Below are positions 52,130 through 61,582 of a stretch of 64,000 nucleotides of DNA, piece after piece. The stretch is from Luteimonas suaedae. Lineage in GTDB: Bacteria > Pseudomonadota > Gammaproteobacteria > Xanthomonadales > Xanthomonadaceae. The notes under the pieces are model-generated. The model searched no databases. It saw only the letters and a list, made by a program, of their open reading frames with translations, and was not told the DNA's origin. The translations under genes were made by a program, and so were the position numbers. Numbering within the stretch: position 1 is the stretch's first letter; each line of letters opens with the position of its first letter. Location: the NCBI RefSeq assembly GCF_008312895.1, contig NZ_VSSP01000016.1, forward strand, positions 1-64,000, given 5' to 3'.

Positions 52130-52858
52130 TCAAATCTCCAGCGATCGGAAATCCGTCTTCAATGCCACGGCACTGTCCAGAGCGACAGGGACACCGGCCG
52201 GCATTGCCTCCAACCTGGCGGTCCATTGTGCCTCGCACCAGCCCGCCAACTCGACACAGAACTCGAATGGGATCTGCATGCGCGCCGGAATGGCACGCCC
52301 CGCGACCTGTTCGGGAGCAAAGCGGCACCCTTTCACCGATAGCGCCACCTCGCGTTCGAACAGATGGCGGTAGCCGTTGCCAGCGCTGCCGGTGAACGTC
52401 GTACCGACAAGTTCCGCCCTGCCGGTAACGTCGACATTGACGTCCGCGACGACATGAGCGCTGACTCCGGACCTGAGCGCAGCGCTGGGATACCTAGGCG
52501 CCGACATGGTGTCAACAAGAGCGCCGGTCCTTGCGCTGCCGATGCGCAGCAAGACCGTACCGTCGCCGGCATCCTCGCCGATCACCTGGAGTGTGAGCCC
52601 CGTGCGCGTTTCAACAGTCTGGCCGTCCACCTTGCCGGGCTCGAACTCAAATCGCTTCACGACAGATCCGAGCCGACCGGCGATCAGATCCTGCTCCGGG
52701 TGCAGGTTGTGCCATGCGAGCGCCGTGACGCGGCCGGACTCATCGATGACGATGTCTGCCTTGACCCACAATTCCATCAGATCGCCCTTCGGCGACGCCG
52801 ACGCGGCGAGGCAGCAGCATCCGGCGACCAGCAGCACGACAAGATAGCGAAATATCAT
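52130..52858 (-). CDS. Secreted protein with a TonB-C-like domain
   Basis: This 242-residue protein has a signal peptide (MIFRYLVVLLVAGCCCLAASAS, possibly a lipobox at AGC) and a mature part whose middle (APRYPSAALRSGVSAHVVAD, then VNVDVTGRAELV) follows the YPxxAxxxGxxGxVxVxxxVxxDG pattern of TonB C-terminal domains. A first similar block (VIDESGRVTALAW) lies at ~35-50. No TonB membrane helix or Pro-rich arm is present. Isolated TonB-C-like periplasmic proteins are common in Xanthomonadaceae and uncharacterised. It lies inside the Rhs accessory region. Confidence 0.7.
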   Translation of the reverse strand: MIFRYLVVLLVAGCCCLAASASPKGDLMELWVKADIVIDESGRVTALAWHNLHPEQDLIAGRLGSVVKRFEFEPGKVDGQTVETRTGLTLQVIGEDAGDGTVLLRIGSARTGALVDTMSAPRYPSAALRSGVSAHVVADVNVDVTGRAELVGTTFTGSAGNGYRHLFEREVALSVKGCRFAPEQVAGRAIPARMQIPFEFCVELAGWCEAQWTARLEAMPAGVPVALDSAVALKTDFRSLEI

Positions 52859-53128
52859 GGCGCCCCTCTCTTTTTAATAATTCGCACATGAACTGAACTT
52901 CCTTGGCTCTATTGATTATATACATGCATATGTCGGCATGCTAAAGAGAACGGCCATGGGCGGGCGCGATCTGTTCCTCATTGACCTTCGACTCTTCATG
53001 GCGAGAAGCTTCCTTGGGGCAGAAGTGACCCTGCAGAGCTTCCAGATGACGTTCGGCGAGGAGCACATGACTGAGGGCACTGTGAAAACCGAGGTTACGT
53101 AGCTCGTTTTACAGACCCAAACGTGGGG
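52859..53128. other. AT-richer gap in the Rhs island
   Basis: This 270-bp gap contains an AT-rich stretch around 52900-52945 (ATTGATTATATACATGCATA) that could be the promoter of the secreted TonB-C-like gene. A short open plus-strand frame near 53010-53102 was seen but matches nothing known. Confidence 0.5.
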
Positions 53129-53383
53129 CTATGGTTCCGACTTCTCGTTTCCTCGCTTAACCTCATCCTTATTCTCATTCTTTTGCCCCAGTTCCTCCCA
53201 AGGAATCAGGAACGCAGCGGCCATTACTAGGAGAACAACCAAGAACACGGGGACTGCGCCTACAAGATTCTTCTCGGACAGAAAAGGTTCGCCGCTAACA
53301 TTTGAATGCCTAAGTGCTGACCCAAGGAAAATCAGCAAAGAAACCAGAACCCCAGATATCAATATCGCAACCTTCTTGGCCAT
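53129..53383 (-). CDS. Small two-helix membrane protein, candidate immunity to the orphan Rhs tip
   Basis: This 84-residue protein has two hydrophobic helices (VAILISGVLVSLLIFLGSAL and LVGAVPVFLVVLLVMAAAFLIP) with a polar loop (NVSGEPFLSEKN) and a highly charged C-terminus (GQKNENKDEVKRGNEKSEP). ATG 53383 lies one base past the TAA of the orphan tip gene; an ATG at 53395 would overlap it. It is AT-richer than the chromosome around it. Tight linkage to a polymorphic-toxin tip suggests an immunity role, an inference from position only. The 69-residue protein after the main Rhs gene has the same architecture. Confidence 0.65.
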   Translation of the reverse strand: MAKKVAILISGVLVSLLIFLGSALRHSNVSGEPFLSEKNLVGAVPVFLVVLLVMAAAFLIPWEELGQKNENKDEVKRGNEKSEP

Positions 53384-53384
53384 G

Positions 53385-53867
53385 TTACATCCCACATCTC
53401 ATGACGCATGAGCCGAATTGATACGTCATAAGCACCGTTGAACCCACATTTACGACCGGAGTTACTCGGGCTGCAGCCTTGACTGCAAACTTGTCAGCTT
53501 TGACCGACATGCATGCATCAGCAATATCAGAAATAAACTGCTTTGCTCCCAATTCTGCGCCCTTGAATGCGGAGTATTGCCCTGCATTCTTCGCGACCGA
53601 TTCAAAGCTAGTACCCACTACCGCATCCGCCCCGCAAGCGAGTGTGCACCCTCCCATTCGCAAGCTTACGTTCCCAAGATCTCTAAACGAGTTTGCCCAT
53701 CCTTGTAGTGCGTCACGACCCATTGCACCACTAAGAGATCCGTTCTCTGGGTTGTTCCCCATCTGGCCTTCAACCCATTCATTAGTCGATTGCAAACCCA
53801 GCGGATCAACCCAACGGATCGGATTTCCACCCACATAGGCATAGATGTCGGGCTTCGCTACGCCCAT
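53385..53867 (-). CDS. Orphan Rhs C-terminal tip with five-cysteine domain
   Basis: This 160-residue reading frame begins MGVAKPDIYAYVGGNPIRWV and DPLGLQ, which is the end of the Rhs core (main Rhs: [20 protein letters not shown]). It then carries a unique ~135-residue domain with CTLAC (~75), AFKGAELGAKQ, DAC, VNVGSTVLMT and the terminal SCVMRCGM. There is no upstream core, so it is a displaced tip of the kind produced when Rhs loci swap C-termini. A TAG two codons before the ATG closes the frame. It may be silent unless recombined or translated on its own. It lies 19 bp after the 69-residue gene of the main Rhs. Confidence 0.8.
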   Translation of the reverse strand: MGVAKPDIYAYVGGNPIRWVDPLGLQSTNEWVEGQMGNNPENGSLSGAMGRDALQGWANSFRDLGNVSLRMGGCTLACGADAVVGTSFESVAKNAGQYSAFKGAELGAKQFISDIADACMSVKADKFAVKAAARVTPVVNVGSTVLMTYQFGSCVMRCGM

Positions 53868-53886
53868 TCCCTATTCGCGCAACTTG

Positions 53887-54096
53887 CTACTTTCTCCGCA
53901 TATACCACACCAGCAAGAAGATTACCCCGAATCCCGCGCCAACCCAATACGGCCAACTCTGGGTGAAGGCCTCGACGGAGAAGAAACTAATCCCGTTTCG
54001 ATTCGCTGTTCGGTACATTCTGTTAGCCACGAGCATAAGTATTGCTACTGCAATACAAGCTACTCCTATTAGACTCACTGGCGGCTTCATGTTCAT
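53887..54096 (-). CDS. Small two-helix membrane protein, candidate immunity to the main Rhs tip
   Basis: This 69-residue protein begins MNMKPPVSLIGVACIAVAIL and has two hydrophobic helices (ILMLVAN at the end of the first; YWVGAGFGVIFLLVWYM) separated by a ~25-residue polar loop containing FFSVEAFTQS, ending MRRK. Its ATG directly abuts the TAA of the Rhs gene (TAA-ATG), implying coupled translation. It is AT-richer than the genome. An immunity function is inferred from position and from the analogous gene after the orphan tip. Confidence 0.65.
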   Translation of the reverse strand: MNMKPPVSLIGVACIAVAILMLVANRMYRTANRNGISFFSVEAFTQSWPYWVGAGFGVIFLLVWYMRRK

Positions 54097-54458
54097 TTAG
54101 TTCAAACAACCTGCTGCGCACCAACCTGACTTAGCAGAATCGGAGAAGGTTCCGAGAATACCTACTCCGCCGACTAATTTGCTCGCGCACTTCTCGCCGG
54201 CTTCCCTCAATCCATGTTCTAGTCCCTTCATCGCAGCTTCCGTGTGCACATTCATCACGACCTCCGTCGCATTCCTGCCGATGAACTCACCAAGAACACA
54301 TTTCAAAACGCATGCGCCGAACTGCCCGCCGCGCCTGCCTATGTCAAGCGCCGCACCCCGGTAATCAGCATTCCTAGTTGCGTCGCTGACTGCATGTTGA
54401 GCTGCTCCATGATTGATCAAGTGCTGGTGGTCGTAGCCGTACTGAGGGAACGGGCTGC
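54097..54458 (-). other. Variable tip of the main Rhs protein (five-cysteine domain)
   Basis: This ~120-residue segment follows the DPLGLQ core end. It contains [37 protein letters not shown] and the terminal GWCAAGCLN. The order CxLxC, KGxExG, C, VGxxG, CxxxC matches the orphan tip at 53385-53867. No nuclease or other catalytic motif was recognised. Confidence 0.7.
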
Positions 54459-57400
54459 CTTGAAGTCCCAATGGGTCCGTGTTCGAAACTGGATTTCCCT
54501 CCACATAGGCATACGTGTTGAGCCCACCTGCCAATCCGATCGGATCAGACTGGAGATAACGTCCCGTGAACGGTTCATAGTCGCGGAAGCCGTTGTGGTA
54601 CAAGTTCGACTCGGCATCGAAGTACTGACCCGGGAAGCGGATGTTCAGGCTGCCGACGCCGCCCAGGTCGTTCTGTCCAGTGGTGCTATCGAAGGCGTAG
54701 TTGTTCGCCCGCCAGACCCTGGCCTTGCTCTGGTTAGTCACGTGCTCGGGCCGCCCCAGATGGTCGTTGTGGACATAGTGCTTGGCGCTGCCATCGGCAA
54801 AGCCCAGCAACTCGCCACCCAGCCAGATGTAGTGGCGCCAGTAATGGGCACCGCCGGAGGTAATCCCACCCCTTTCCGCCATCAGCTTGCCGCCCGGGCC
54901 ATAGACATAGAAGGCATTCTTCGGCGAGCCCTGCGTCTTGTAGACCCGCTGGCCGAGAGCATTGACCCAGTAGATCGTCCTGACCCCGTTGGAGTCGGTC
55001 ACGGTGTTCAACCGGTTGAACGGATCGTACGTGTAAGTCTGGATATTGCTCCCTTGCCGGGTCATGTTGCCGTTGGCGTCGTAGTACAGCGTCCGGGTGA
55101 GCCCCCCCGACAAGCTCAGCAATCGATTGCTGGCCGTATCGGTCGCATGGCTGGTAAGGCTTCCGTCGCGGATCTGTTCCAGCCGATTGCCATTGGCATC
55201 CCAAGTGAACGATTGCTTGGCGTAACTGTATCCGCCGTCTGAACCCAGCAGCCGGTCCAGCGGGTCGTAGGTATAGTTCTGGGTCAAGTTGCTGTTGGTA
55301 CCGACCGTCATGCGAGTGATGCGATCATTCATGTCGTACAGGTAGTCCAGGCTCTGCACGTTGGTGGAACCGTTTTTGGTGTAGATGCCGGTCAACCGTC
55401 CATCAATGTCATAGGCGCGGGTATGGGCAAGGCCGTTGCCGTAATTCAGCCCTGCCATCGGCCCGAACGGCCGATAATCGATGTTGTTGGCTATCGTGTG
55501 GGTGGCGCCGTTGATCGTCGCGGTGACCGCCCTGACCCGACCGTAGCGATAGCCATACCCCACGGCGACATTGTTGGGATAGCTGATGCCGGTCAGCCGC
55601 CCCATGTTGTCGTAGGCATAACTCTGGTCGAAGCCGGCGTTGCCGATCTTCTGCTGCCGGGTTACGGGTAGGCCTTCCGGCGTGTAGGTGTAATCGATCT
55701 GCCCGTAGGGATCGACGACCTGGCACAGCCGGCCCTTGCCGTTGCTGCAGCTGTCGTAGGCGAAGCTCTGGGTCTGGCCACCTGCCTGGACGGAGATCGC
55801 CCGGCCCATGCTGTCGTAGCCGTAGGTGGTGACGGTGCCGTCGGCCCGGGTCATCCTGGTCCGGCGGCCGTACGAATCGTACTCGAAGGTGGTGGTGCCG
55901 GTATCGCGGCTAGCCTGCGCCCACAGCTGGCCGAAGCCATCATGGACGTAGGTGGTGGGCTTGCCGCGCGGATCGGTGACTTTGGTCAGGCGGCCGGCCG
56001 CGTCGTATTCAAACTTGGTGTACTTGGCCATCGCATCCTTGATCTGGACCAGACGATCGAGCGCGTCGTAGGTGTAGGTCGTGGTATGCCCGAGCGCGTC
56101 CTTGACGGTCCTGACGTTGCCATTGCCGTCGTAGGTGTAGGTGACGCTCTGGCCGTTGTTGCCGCGTTGCCGGCGTACGCGGCCGAGTTCATCGTAGTCG
56201 GTGTAGGTGCGGTACAGCAGGGTGCTGACCGTCCCGGCCGGCGTGGCGTCCGGACCGTCATCGCTGGCGATCTCCTGCCTATCTCCGGGCAGGAACACCG
56301 GATCGTCGCAGACGCCCGTGACCGGATTCGGCTCGCACGGCGGCGGCGGTGGCGGCGCCGGGTTCGCCACCGAGACCGCCACATTGGGCGAGCTCGATCC
56401 GAACCAGCTCGAGCCCTTGAGCATGCGCCACTGGAAGTTGTAGCTGCCGGTCGTGGACGGCGCCGTCACGCTGAAATTGAAGGTCGCGGTGCCGCCCGGC
56501 GCCACGTTGCCGGGCAATCCCGCCCGGTTGCGTCCCCATGTGCTGTTGTTGGCCGGGTTCTGCGACCCCAGCTGGTAGCCGCCGGAGGTGCTCCAGGTGG
56601 TGTCGCCGGTATTCTTCATGCGCACCGTGACCGAGTAGCTCTGCCCGCGCGTCATCGGATTGGGCACGGCCTGGCTCACGAACTGCGCGTTGTCGACGGG
56701 TACCCAGGTATCGCGATAGACCTCGGTGCGGGTGACATTGCCCATGGCGTCATAGGCGTATCGAATCGCGGCATAGTCGTCGCCGCCCTCGGGCTCGCGA
56801 ATCGACGTCAGGCGCCGGTTCGCCGCATAGGCGTATTCGCGGTAGTGCCCATCCGGCGTGGTGACACGGGCCAACAATCCCGCGGCGTCGTACGCATAGG
56901 AAGTATCCGCGGCAGTCCCATTGGGATAAGTCCGGACCCGGGTGACCCGCCCACGCCCATCGTAGGTGTACTCGGTCACGTCACCGTTCGGGCCGGTCAC
57001 CTTGCCGGGCAGGCCGAGTCCGTTGTAGTTCTGGTAAGTAGTCTGGTGGCCGAAGCCATTGCGGACGCTGGTGGGTAATCCTGTGGTTCCGAATGCGTGG
57101 ACGACAGAATCTCCGGCGCCGGGCAGCGGGCCGTCGATCGTTACCGTGGCCAGTATGCCGTTGGCGTGGGTCGTATAGGCGTAGGTGGTCTTGCGCGTCT
57201 GGCTGGCGATGCCGTTCTGGCTCAAGTTCTTGGTGGTCACCGATACCAGCCGCTGATTGCTGTCGTAGGCATAGGTGGTTTCGTACTGGCCAGCGAGCGT
57301 TTCACGCGTGATGCGGTTGTGGGTAGGGTCCCAGGCATAGGTCGTGAGGCGCTCGGCCGCGGTGCCCGCCGCCTCCCGCTTTTCCAACAGCTGCCCCTTG

Positions 57401-58854
57401 GCGTTGTACTTGAATTGGGCCTGGTTGCCGTTGTGGTCCTCGCTGGCCAGCGGATAGCCGTTGCTGTCGTAGACGTTGAGCTTGGTGGTGGTCAGTGGAC
57501 AATGCGTCGATGGATGCCCGAGGACCGACGCGAGCTTGCCGTTTTCAAACTCGTAGGTGGTCTGCTTGCCCAGCGGATTGGTTTCCACGACCCGACGGAT
57601 GCTGCCGGCCGAGGCGGTCGAAGCGCTGGCATTGGTGACAGGATCGCCTGCGCCTCCAGCTACGATCATCGACCCTGGCCCGCCAATACTCCTGGGTTCC
57701 GTGCAAAGGCCGGTGGCGGGATCGCACTCGGCTCCGGGTGGGGGTGGCGGGGGCGGAGGTGACGGAGGCGTGCCGCCTTCGACTTCGTAGCTGAAGGTGT
57801 ACTTGTCCACGCCGCCGGCATGCTCGCTGCTGATGGCGCGACCCGCGGAATCGTAGGCGAAGGTCGAATAACGGACATCGTTGAATGATTTGCCTGTCAA
57901 CGCGCCGGGAAAGCGGCTGTCTTCGTAATGATAGGTAATCTTCGTTGCGGGCGACCCGGGAAGGGTGGTGGTGGCTAGCCTGTGCCGGCTGGCACCCAGT
58001 GCATGAGCGCTGTAGGTGTAGTTGTACGGGTTGCCGGCAGGGTCCGTCACGCGGACCAACTGCCCGTTGGACCAGGTGAACTGAACCTTGCTTCCAGAAG
58101 TATGGGTGACGGTCTGCAGGTAATTGCTGCTGTAGCTGAAGGTCCAGCCGACGCCGTGCCGGTTCTTGAGGTCCAGGATGTAGCCGTAGCTATTGTAGCG
58201 CTCGACCAAGTAGTCTGCCGTATGGTGCGTGTAGACCTCGCCGGCCAATGTGATATAGGCGACCGACGCCGCCTTGTCCTCGTTCCATCGGTTCTGCCCC
58301 GGCACGCGCACGAACTTGATTCGCCGACCGTCGGGCCGCTGCGCCCACAGGAGGTCCTGTCCTCCTGTCGTCTGTCGCGTGAGCGTGTAATCGAAGCTGC
58401 TCAGCCAGTGCTTGCCGAACAGGCCTTTGCCTGTCCAGTAGTGGTTGTAGATCCGCGTCAGATGCAGACCCATTTCATCGGAAGCCGTGAAATCGCTCTC
58501 CGGCTCCACCTTGTTTCCGGTGGAGTAGATGATCGGATTCCCGCTGGAATTCTCGCAATCGACGTGCGCATCCTTGTTTTCCGCCGTCGGCTGCTCCTTA
58601 GCTCCGGGATTACGGATTGACCCTCCGCCCCCGATGTCACCCCACCATAGGTTTCCATCTCCACCGGGAGGAACACCAAAAAGACCGTCGACTTCGTATT
58701 GCCACCAGCAGTCTATGGCCCTGCTCATGGCTTCGCCGCGAGCGCCGGCAGTACCAGTTTGGCATACGTATCGCTGAGCCTCTGCATCGAGCGGGTACGC
58801 TCCGAGTAGAAGCGCCGCGACCAGCAGTAGACCGCTGATCGATGTTCTGCTCAT
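54097..58854 (-). CDS. Secreted Rhs/YD-repeat protein with FW domain and variable C-terminal tip
   Basis: This 1585-residue protein has a signal peptide ([21 protein letters not shown], ending AEAQ), a DUF6531-like entry ([20 protein letters not shown]), then a shell of YD repeats (many xYxYDxxGRLxxV units). Two proline-rich linkers ([20 protein letters not shown]) bracket repeat blocks. At ~715-836 an FW/NBR1-like Ig domain is inserted ([29 protein letters not shown]). The core ends with [20 protein letters not shown] and DPLGLQ near residue 1465. The last ~120 residues are the variable tip. ATG 58854 gives the signal peptide; an in-frame start at 59022 would put 56 odd residues before it. 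It is probably a contact-type polymorphic toxin; the target is unknown. Confidence 0.88.
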   Translation of the reverse strand: MSRTSISGLLLVAALLLGAYPLDAEAQRYVCQTGTAGARGEAMSRAIDCWWQYEVDGLFGVPPGGDGNLWWGDIGGGGSIRNPGAKEQPTAENKDAHVDCENSSGNPIIYSTGNKVEPESDFTASDEMGLHLTRIYNHYWTGKGLFGKHWLSSFDYTLTRQTTGGQDLLWAQRPDGRRIKFVRVPGQNRWNEDKAASVAYITLAGEVYTHHTADYLVERYNSYGYILDLKNRHGVGWTFSYSSNYLQTVTHTSGSKVQFTWSNGQLVRVTDPAGNPYNYTYSAHALGASRHRLATTTLPGSPATKITYHYEDSRFPGALTGKSFNDVRYSTFAYDSAGRAISSEHAGGVDKYTFSYEVEGGTPPSPPPPPPPPGAECDPATGLCTEPRSIGGPGSMIVAGGAGDPVTNASASTASAGSIRRVVETNPLGKQTTYEFENGKLASVLGHPSTHCPLTTTKLNVYDSNGYPLASEDHNGNQAQFKYNAKGQLLEKREAAGTAAERLTTYAWDPTHNRITRETLAGQYETTYAYDSNQRLVSVTTKNLSQNGIASQTRKTTYAYTTHANGILATVTIDGPLPGAGDSVVHAFGTTGLPTSVRNGFGHQTTYQNYNGLGLPGKVTGPNGDVTEYTYDGRGRVTRVRTYPNGTAADTSYAYDAAGLLARVTTPDGHYREYAYAANRRLTSIREPEGGDDYAAIRYAYDAMGNVTRTEVYRDTWVPVDNAQFVSQAVPNPMTRGQSYSVTVRMKNTGDTTWSTSGGYQLGSQNPANNSTWGRNRAGLPGNVAPGGTATFNFSVTAPSTTGSYNFQWRMLKGSSWFGSSSPNVAVSVANPAPPPPPPCEPNPVTGVCDDPVFLPGDRQEIASDDGPDATPAGTVSTLLYRTYTDYDELGRVRRQRGNNGQSVTYTYDGNGNVRTVKDALGHTTTYTYDALDRLVQIKDAMAKYTKFEYDAAGRLTKVTDPRGKPTTYVHDGFGQLWAQASRDTGTTTFEYDSYGRRTRMTRADGTVTTYGYDSMGRAISVQAGGQTQSFAYDSCSNGKGRLCQVVDPYGQIDYTYTPEGLPVTRQQKIGNAGFDQSYAYDNMGRLTGISYPNNVAVGYGYRYGRVRAVTATINGATHTIANNIDYRPFGPMAGLNYGNGLAHTRAYDIDGRLTGIYTKNGSTNVQSLDYLYDMNDRITRMTVGTNSNLTQNYTYDPLDRLLGSDGGYSYAKQSFTWDANGNRLEQIRDGSLTSHATDTASNRLLSLSGGLTRTLYYDANGNMTRQGSNIQTYTYDPFNRLNTVTDSNGVRTIYWVNALGQRVYKTQGSPKNAFYVYGPGGKLMAERGGITSGGAHYWRHYIWLGGELLGFADGSAKHYVHNDHLGRPEHVTNQSKARVWRANNYAFDSTTGQNDLGGVGSLNIRFPGQYFDAESNLYHNGFRDYEPFTGRYLQSDPIGLAGGLNTYAYVEGNPVSNTDPLGLQGSPFPQYGYDHQHLINHGAAQHAVSDATRNADYRGAALDIGRRGGQFGACVLKCVLGEFIGRNATEVVMNVHTEAAMKGLEHGLREAGEKCASKLVGGVGILGTFSDSAKSGWCAAGCLN

Positions 58855-59106
58855 CCCAGAATTAGAACTGGAAAGCCAAGATATGAACGCGGCACTCTTA
58901 CCTATCCGCGACTCTGCTGATGCAACGTTAATTCGCGAGCCGATGGATTCTTCCCTTGCAAACGGCGTGCTCTGAGCCATGATCCTTCCCCCTGGCAGTT
59001 CATGGCGGCATCGCCTGCGCAACCGTCCATGTCAAGCCGACTATCGGCGGACCAGAATTCGAAAGTCAAGTGTTTATTTGCGCTCTTGACGACGTGAGGC
59101 CCTGAA

Positions 59107-59133
59107 AGAAAAAGCCCCGCCGGAGCGGGGCTC
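59107..59133 (-). terminator. Rho-independent terminator of fadL
   Basis: On the minus strand GAGCCCCGCTCCGGCGGGGC forms a GC-rich 7-bp stem with a short loop and is followed by TTTTTCTTT, about 25 bases after the fadL stop. The T-tract orientation fits fadL and would insulate the Rhs gene downstream. Confidence 0.88.
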
Positions 59134-59155
59134 TTTGATCGCATAACGCGCTGGA

Positions 59156-60544
59156 TCAGAACCGGTACTGCGCCGAGACGCCGAACAGGTTGGCGCCGCC
59201 GTCGTAGCTGCCGGTCAGGCGCGAGCCGCTGCTGGAGACGATATCGACCTCCGGGTCGTCGGCCATCTGGATGCGGGTGTAGGCCGCGCTGAGCTCGAAC
59301 TGGTCCGAGGCCGCCCAGGTCAGGCCGATCGCGTACCAGTTGCGGTCCTGGTCGGGCATGCGCGGGGTGCGGTGCTGGAAGGCGATCGGCGATTCGTCGC
59401 GACCGATGCCGCCACGCAGGGTGAAGCGGTCGTTGATCGCGTACTCGGCACCGATCGTATAGAACCAGCTGTCGTGCCAGTTGTAGTCCTCGACCGAGTC
59501 CGGCTGCGCCGGGTTCTCGAACTGGATGCGCACTTCCTCCATCGAGCTCCAGCCGGTCAGCGCGGCCTCGGCCATCAGCGAAAGCTGGTCGGTCGCCTGC
59601 CAGGTGCCGCTGAAGGTGTGGGTGCTCGGCAGCACCAGGCGCGCGCCGCCACCGGTGTCGACGAACTGGCCGGTGCCGGCGAGGATCGGAGTGACGTTCG
59701 ACGGCACGGTGAAGTCGGCGCTGCCGCTGATCTCGTGCTTGATCTCGGAGCGGTAGGCATAGCCCAGCGACACGCGGTCGGTCGGGCGGAAGTTCAGGCC
59801 GCCGATCCAGCCGAGGTTGGTGTCGTCGCCCTCGATCGAGACGAAGCCGTCGTTCTTCTGCGGCCCGTACGGACCGTTGACCGGGTCGGGCTGGAAGCAC
59901 AGCGGCTGGGTGGCCGGGTTGGCGCACAGCGAGCTGCCGAAGTCGATGGCGTTGGACAGGGTGACGTCGGCACGCTCGATCACGGCGCCGAAACCGACCG
60001 AGAAACGGTCGGTGATGTCGACGGCGGCCGAGAGCGTCAGGTCGACGATGCGCACGTCCGACTCGACCGCGTGATAGCGGCCGACCCAGTCGGTGTCGTA
60101 CTCGGTCTTCAGCCCGAACGGCGCGCTGACCATGGCGCCCAGCGTCAGATACTCGAAACGATCGCTGAGCGGCAGGATGAAGGACATCGCCGGCACCGGG
60201 GTCACGCCGCCGGCATCGCCGCCGTCGCCACCGGTCAGCGGCTGCTGCAGCGGGCTGCCGGCGGCCGCGCTGCCGCCACCGTTGAACTCGAACGACAGGT
60301 CGATCGCGGTGACGTCGCCCTGCACGGTCTTCTGCTCGAAGGTCGACATCAGCGCCGGGTTGTTGACGACCACGGACGCGTCGCCCTTGGCGGAAGCGGA
60401 ACCGGCCATGGCGCGGCCCTGGGCCTTGACGCTGTTTTCCCGAAGTTCGAACGCGGAGGCATGGACCTGGCCAGCGACGGCCAGCACGCCGGCGACGCCG
60501 AGCGTCAGGGCGGAAATCTTGAGGATGCGGGGATGGGTATACAT
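59156..60544 (-). CDS. fadL: FadL-family outer-membrane long-chain fatty acid transporter
   Basis: This 462-residue protein has a signal peptide (ending AGQVHAS) followed directly by AFELRENSVKAQGRAMAGSA, the FadL hatch start, and the VNNPALMSTFE NPA-type box at ~60. Beta-barrel repeats include SFILPLSDRFEYLTLG, FSVGFGAVIERADVTLS and NFRPTDRVSLGYAYRSEIKHE, and it ends GVSAQYRF with the terminal Phe. It imports hydrophobic substrates across the outer membrane. It stands alone with its own terminator. Confidence 0.95.
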   Translation of the reverse strand: MYTHPRILKISALTLGVAGVLAVAGQVHASAFELRENSVKAQGRAMAGSASAKGDASVVVNNPALMSTFEQKTVQGDVTAIDLSFEFNGGGSAAAGSPLQQPLTGGDGGDAGGVTPVPAMSFILPLSDRFEYLTLGAMVSAPFGLKTEYDTDWVGRYHAVESDVRIVDLTLSAAVDITDRFSVGFGAVIERADVTLSNAIDFGSSLCANPATQPLCFQPDPVNGPYGPQKNDGFVSIEGDDTNLGWIGGLNFRPTDRVSLGYAYRSEIKHEISGSADFTVPSNVTPILAGTGQFVDTGGGARLVLPSTHTFSGTWQATDQLSLMAEAALTGWSSMEEVRIQFENPAQPDSVEDYNWHDSWFYTIGAEYAINDRFTLRGGIGRDESPIAFQHRTPRMPDQDRNWYAIGLTWAASDQFELSAAYTRIQMADDPEVDIVSSSGSRLTGSYDGGANLFGVSAQYRF

Positions 60545-60761
60545 TGCTCGGTAGTCTCCGATGACTTTTTATGGTTTGTCGCGCCGCAACGTGCGTGGGC
60601 CTGTCCCGGCCCTACGTCCTGCATCGGAAGCCCTCCCGACCGCGGCGCCGGGCGCACTATACCGTACCCGGGCGTGTGGTCGCGGGACGTGCGGCACGGA
60701 TCGCCGCCGGCCATGCTGAACCGGTATCGTTGCCGATTCGCGCGCCCCGGACCCGGCCGGT

Positions 60762-61454
60762 ATGTTCGTATCCATTCCCACCCGCACGCAGCCCGGCTTC
60801 CGCTGGGCGACGCCGACGCTGTGCGCGCTGCTGTGGCTGGCCTACTTCTGGGCCAGCATGCGGCCGGACAGCGTGCAGCACGACCTGCTGCTGGAATGGG
60901 GTGCGCTGAGCGGCGGCCTGGCGCCGACCGACCTGTGGCGTTCCTGGTCGGAGGCCGAGCGCTGGATCCGATTGCTGAGCGCGCTGTTCCTGCATGCCGA
61001 CTGGGCGCACCTGGTCGGCAACCTGGTGTTCCTGCTGATCTTCGGGCTGCCGGCGGAGCGGGTGATGGGGCCGTGGCGGTTCCTGACGCTGTTCCTGCTC
61101 GGCGGCGCGTTCGCCAATTTCATCGCCGCGCTGGCGATCGGCGCGCCGGACCGGCTGATCATCGGCGCCAGCGGCGCGGTGTCGGCGATCATCGGCGCCT
61201 ACCTGGCGCTGTTCCCGCGCGCGCGGCTGGGTGTGGTGCTGCCGCTGGGGCTGTTCCTGGAATTCGTGCGCGCGCCGGCATCGCTGCTGATCGGCATCTG
61301 GGCGCTGCTGCAGGTGGTGTTCGCCTATATCGGCCCGGCTTTCGGCACGGTGGCATGGGCGGCGCACGCCGGCGGCTTCGTGTTCGGCGCGACGTTCGCG
61401 CTGGCCTCGCGCGGGGCGATCGCGCGGCGCCTGCGCAAGCGGCAGGGCTATTGA
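60762..61454 (+). CDS. Rhomboid-family intramembrane serine protease
   Basis: This 230-residue membrane protein has six or seven helices with the rhomboid catalytic dyad: Ser137 in GASGAVSAIIG and His202 in AAHAGGFVFGA. The HADWAHLVGNLVFLLIFG segment carries the conserved His/Asn of the oxyanion region. It cleaves membrane proteins within the bilayer; the substrate is unknown. The stop TGA runs straight into a 7-mer repeat element (GGAGCCGTGATTGG). Gap 60545-60761 upstream shows nothing recognisable apart from the fadL/rhomboid promoters expected there. Confidence 0.92.
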   Translation: MFVSIPTRTQPGFRWATPTLCALLWLAYFWASMRPDSVQHDLLLEWGALSGGLAPTDLWRSWSEAERWIRLLSALFLHADWAHLVGNLVFLLIFGLPAERVMGPWRFLTLFLLGGAFANFIAALAIGAPDRLIIGASGAVSAIIGAYLALFPRARLGVVLPLGLFLEFVRAPASLLIGIWALLQVVFAYIGPAFGTVAWAAHAGGFVFGATFALASRGAIARRLRKRQGY

Positions 61455-61455
61455 G

Positions 61456-61566
61456 GAGCCGTGATTGGTGATTAGTGATTAGTGATTGGAAAAAGCGGCC
61501 GGCCGGGACCGGACCGCTGCCGCCGACCCGCTCTTGCGAATCACCAATCACTAATCACCAATCACG
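61456..61566. repeat. Inverted 7-mer array (GTGATTR type)
   Basis: GGAGCCGTGATTGGTGATTA opens the left arm, the core has GGAAAAAGCGGCC and a GC-rich hairpin, and the right arm CTCTTGCGAATCACCAATCA continues to ATCACCAATCACGG. The element exactly fills the space between the rhomboid stop and the -10 box of the next gene. Confidence 0.9.
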
Positions 61567-61570
61567 GGAA

Positions 61571-61576
61571 TATAAT
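61571..61576 (+). promoter_or_regulatory. -10 box seven bases before a start codon
   Basis: A perfect TATAAT lies seven bases upstream of the DUF1820 ATG. The usual distance to the transcription start would place +1 at or beside the A of ATG, suggesting a leaderless transcript. The -35 region would fall in the 7-mer array and has no good TTGACA match. Confidence 0.5.
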
Positions 61577-61582
61577 CGGGGC

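Noticed and set aside
53010-53102. A short plus-strand frame ending KTEVT in the gap of the Rhs island
   Set aside because: It is about 30 codons with no start context, ribosome-binding site or recognisable similarity.
46187-54096. A T6SS or contact-dependent inhibition secretion cluster accompanying the effectors
   Set aside because: No Hcp, VgrG spike, TssB/C, CdiB or similar component was found; only effector-like proteins are present.
54244-57078. Plus-strand open frames opposite the Rhs gene
   Set aside because: They are antisense shadows of the YD-repeat region, which has strong codon structure on the minus strand.
61475-61582. An N-terminal extension of the DUF1820 protein
   Set aside because: It would be translated entirely from the 7-mer repeat element and precedes the TATAAT box.
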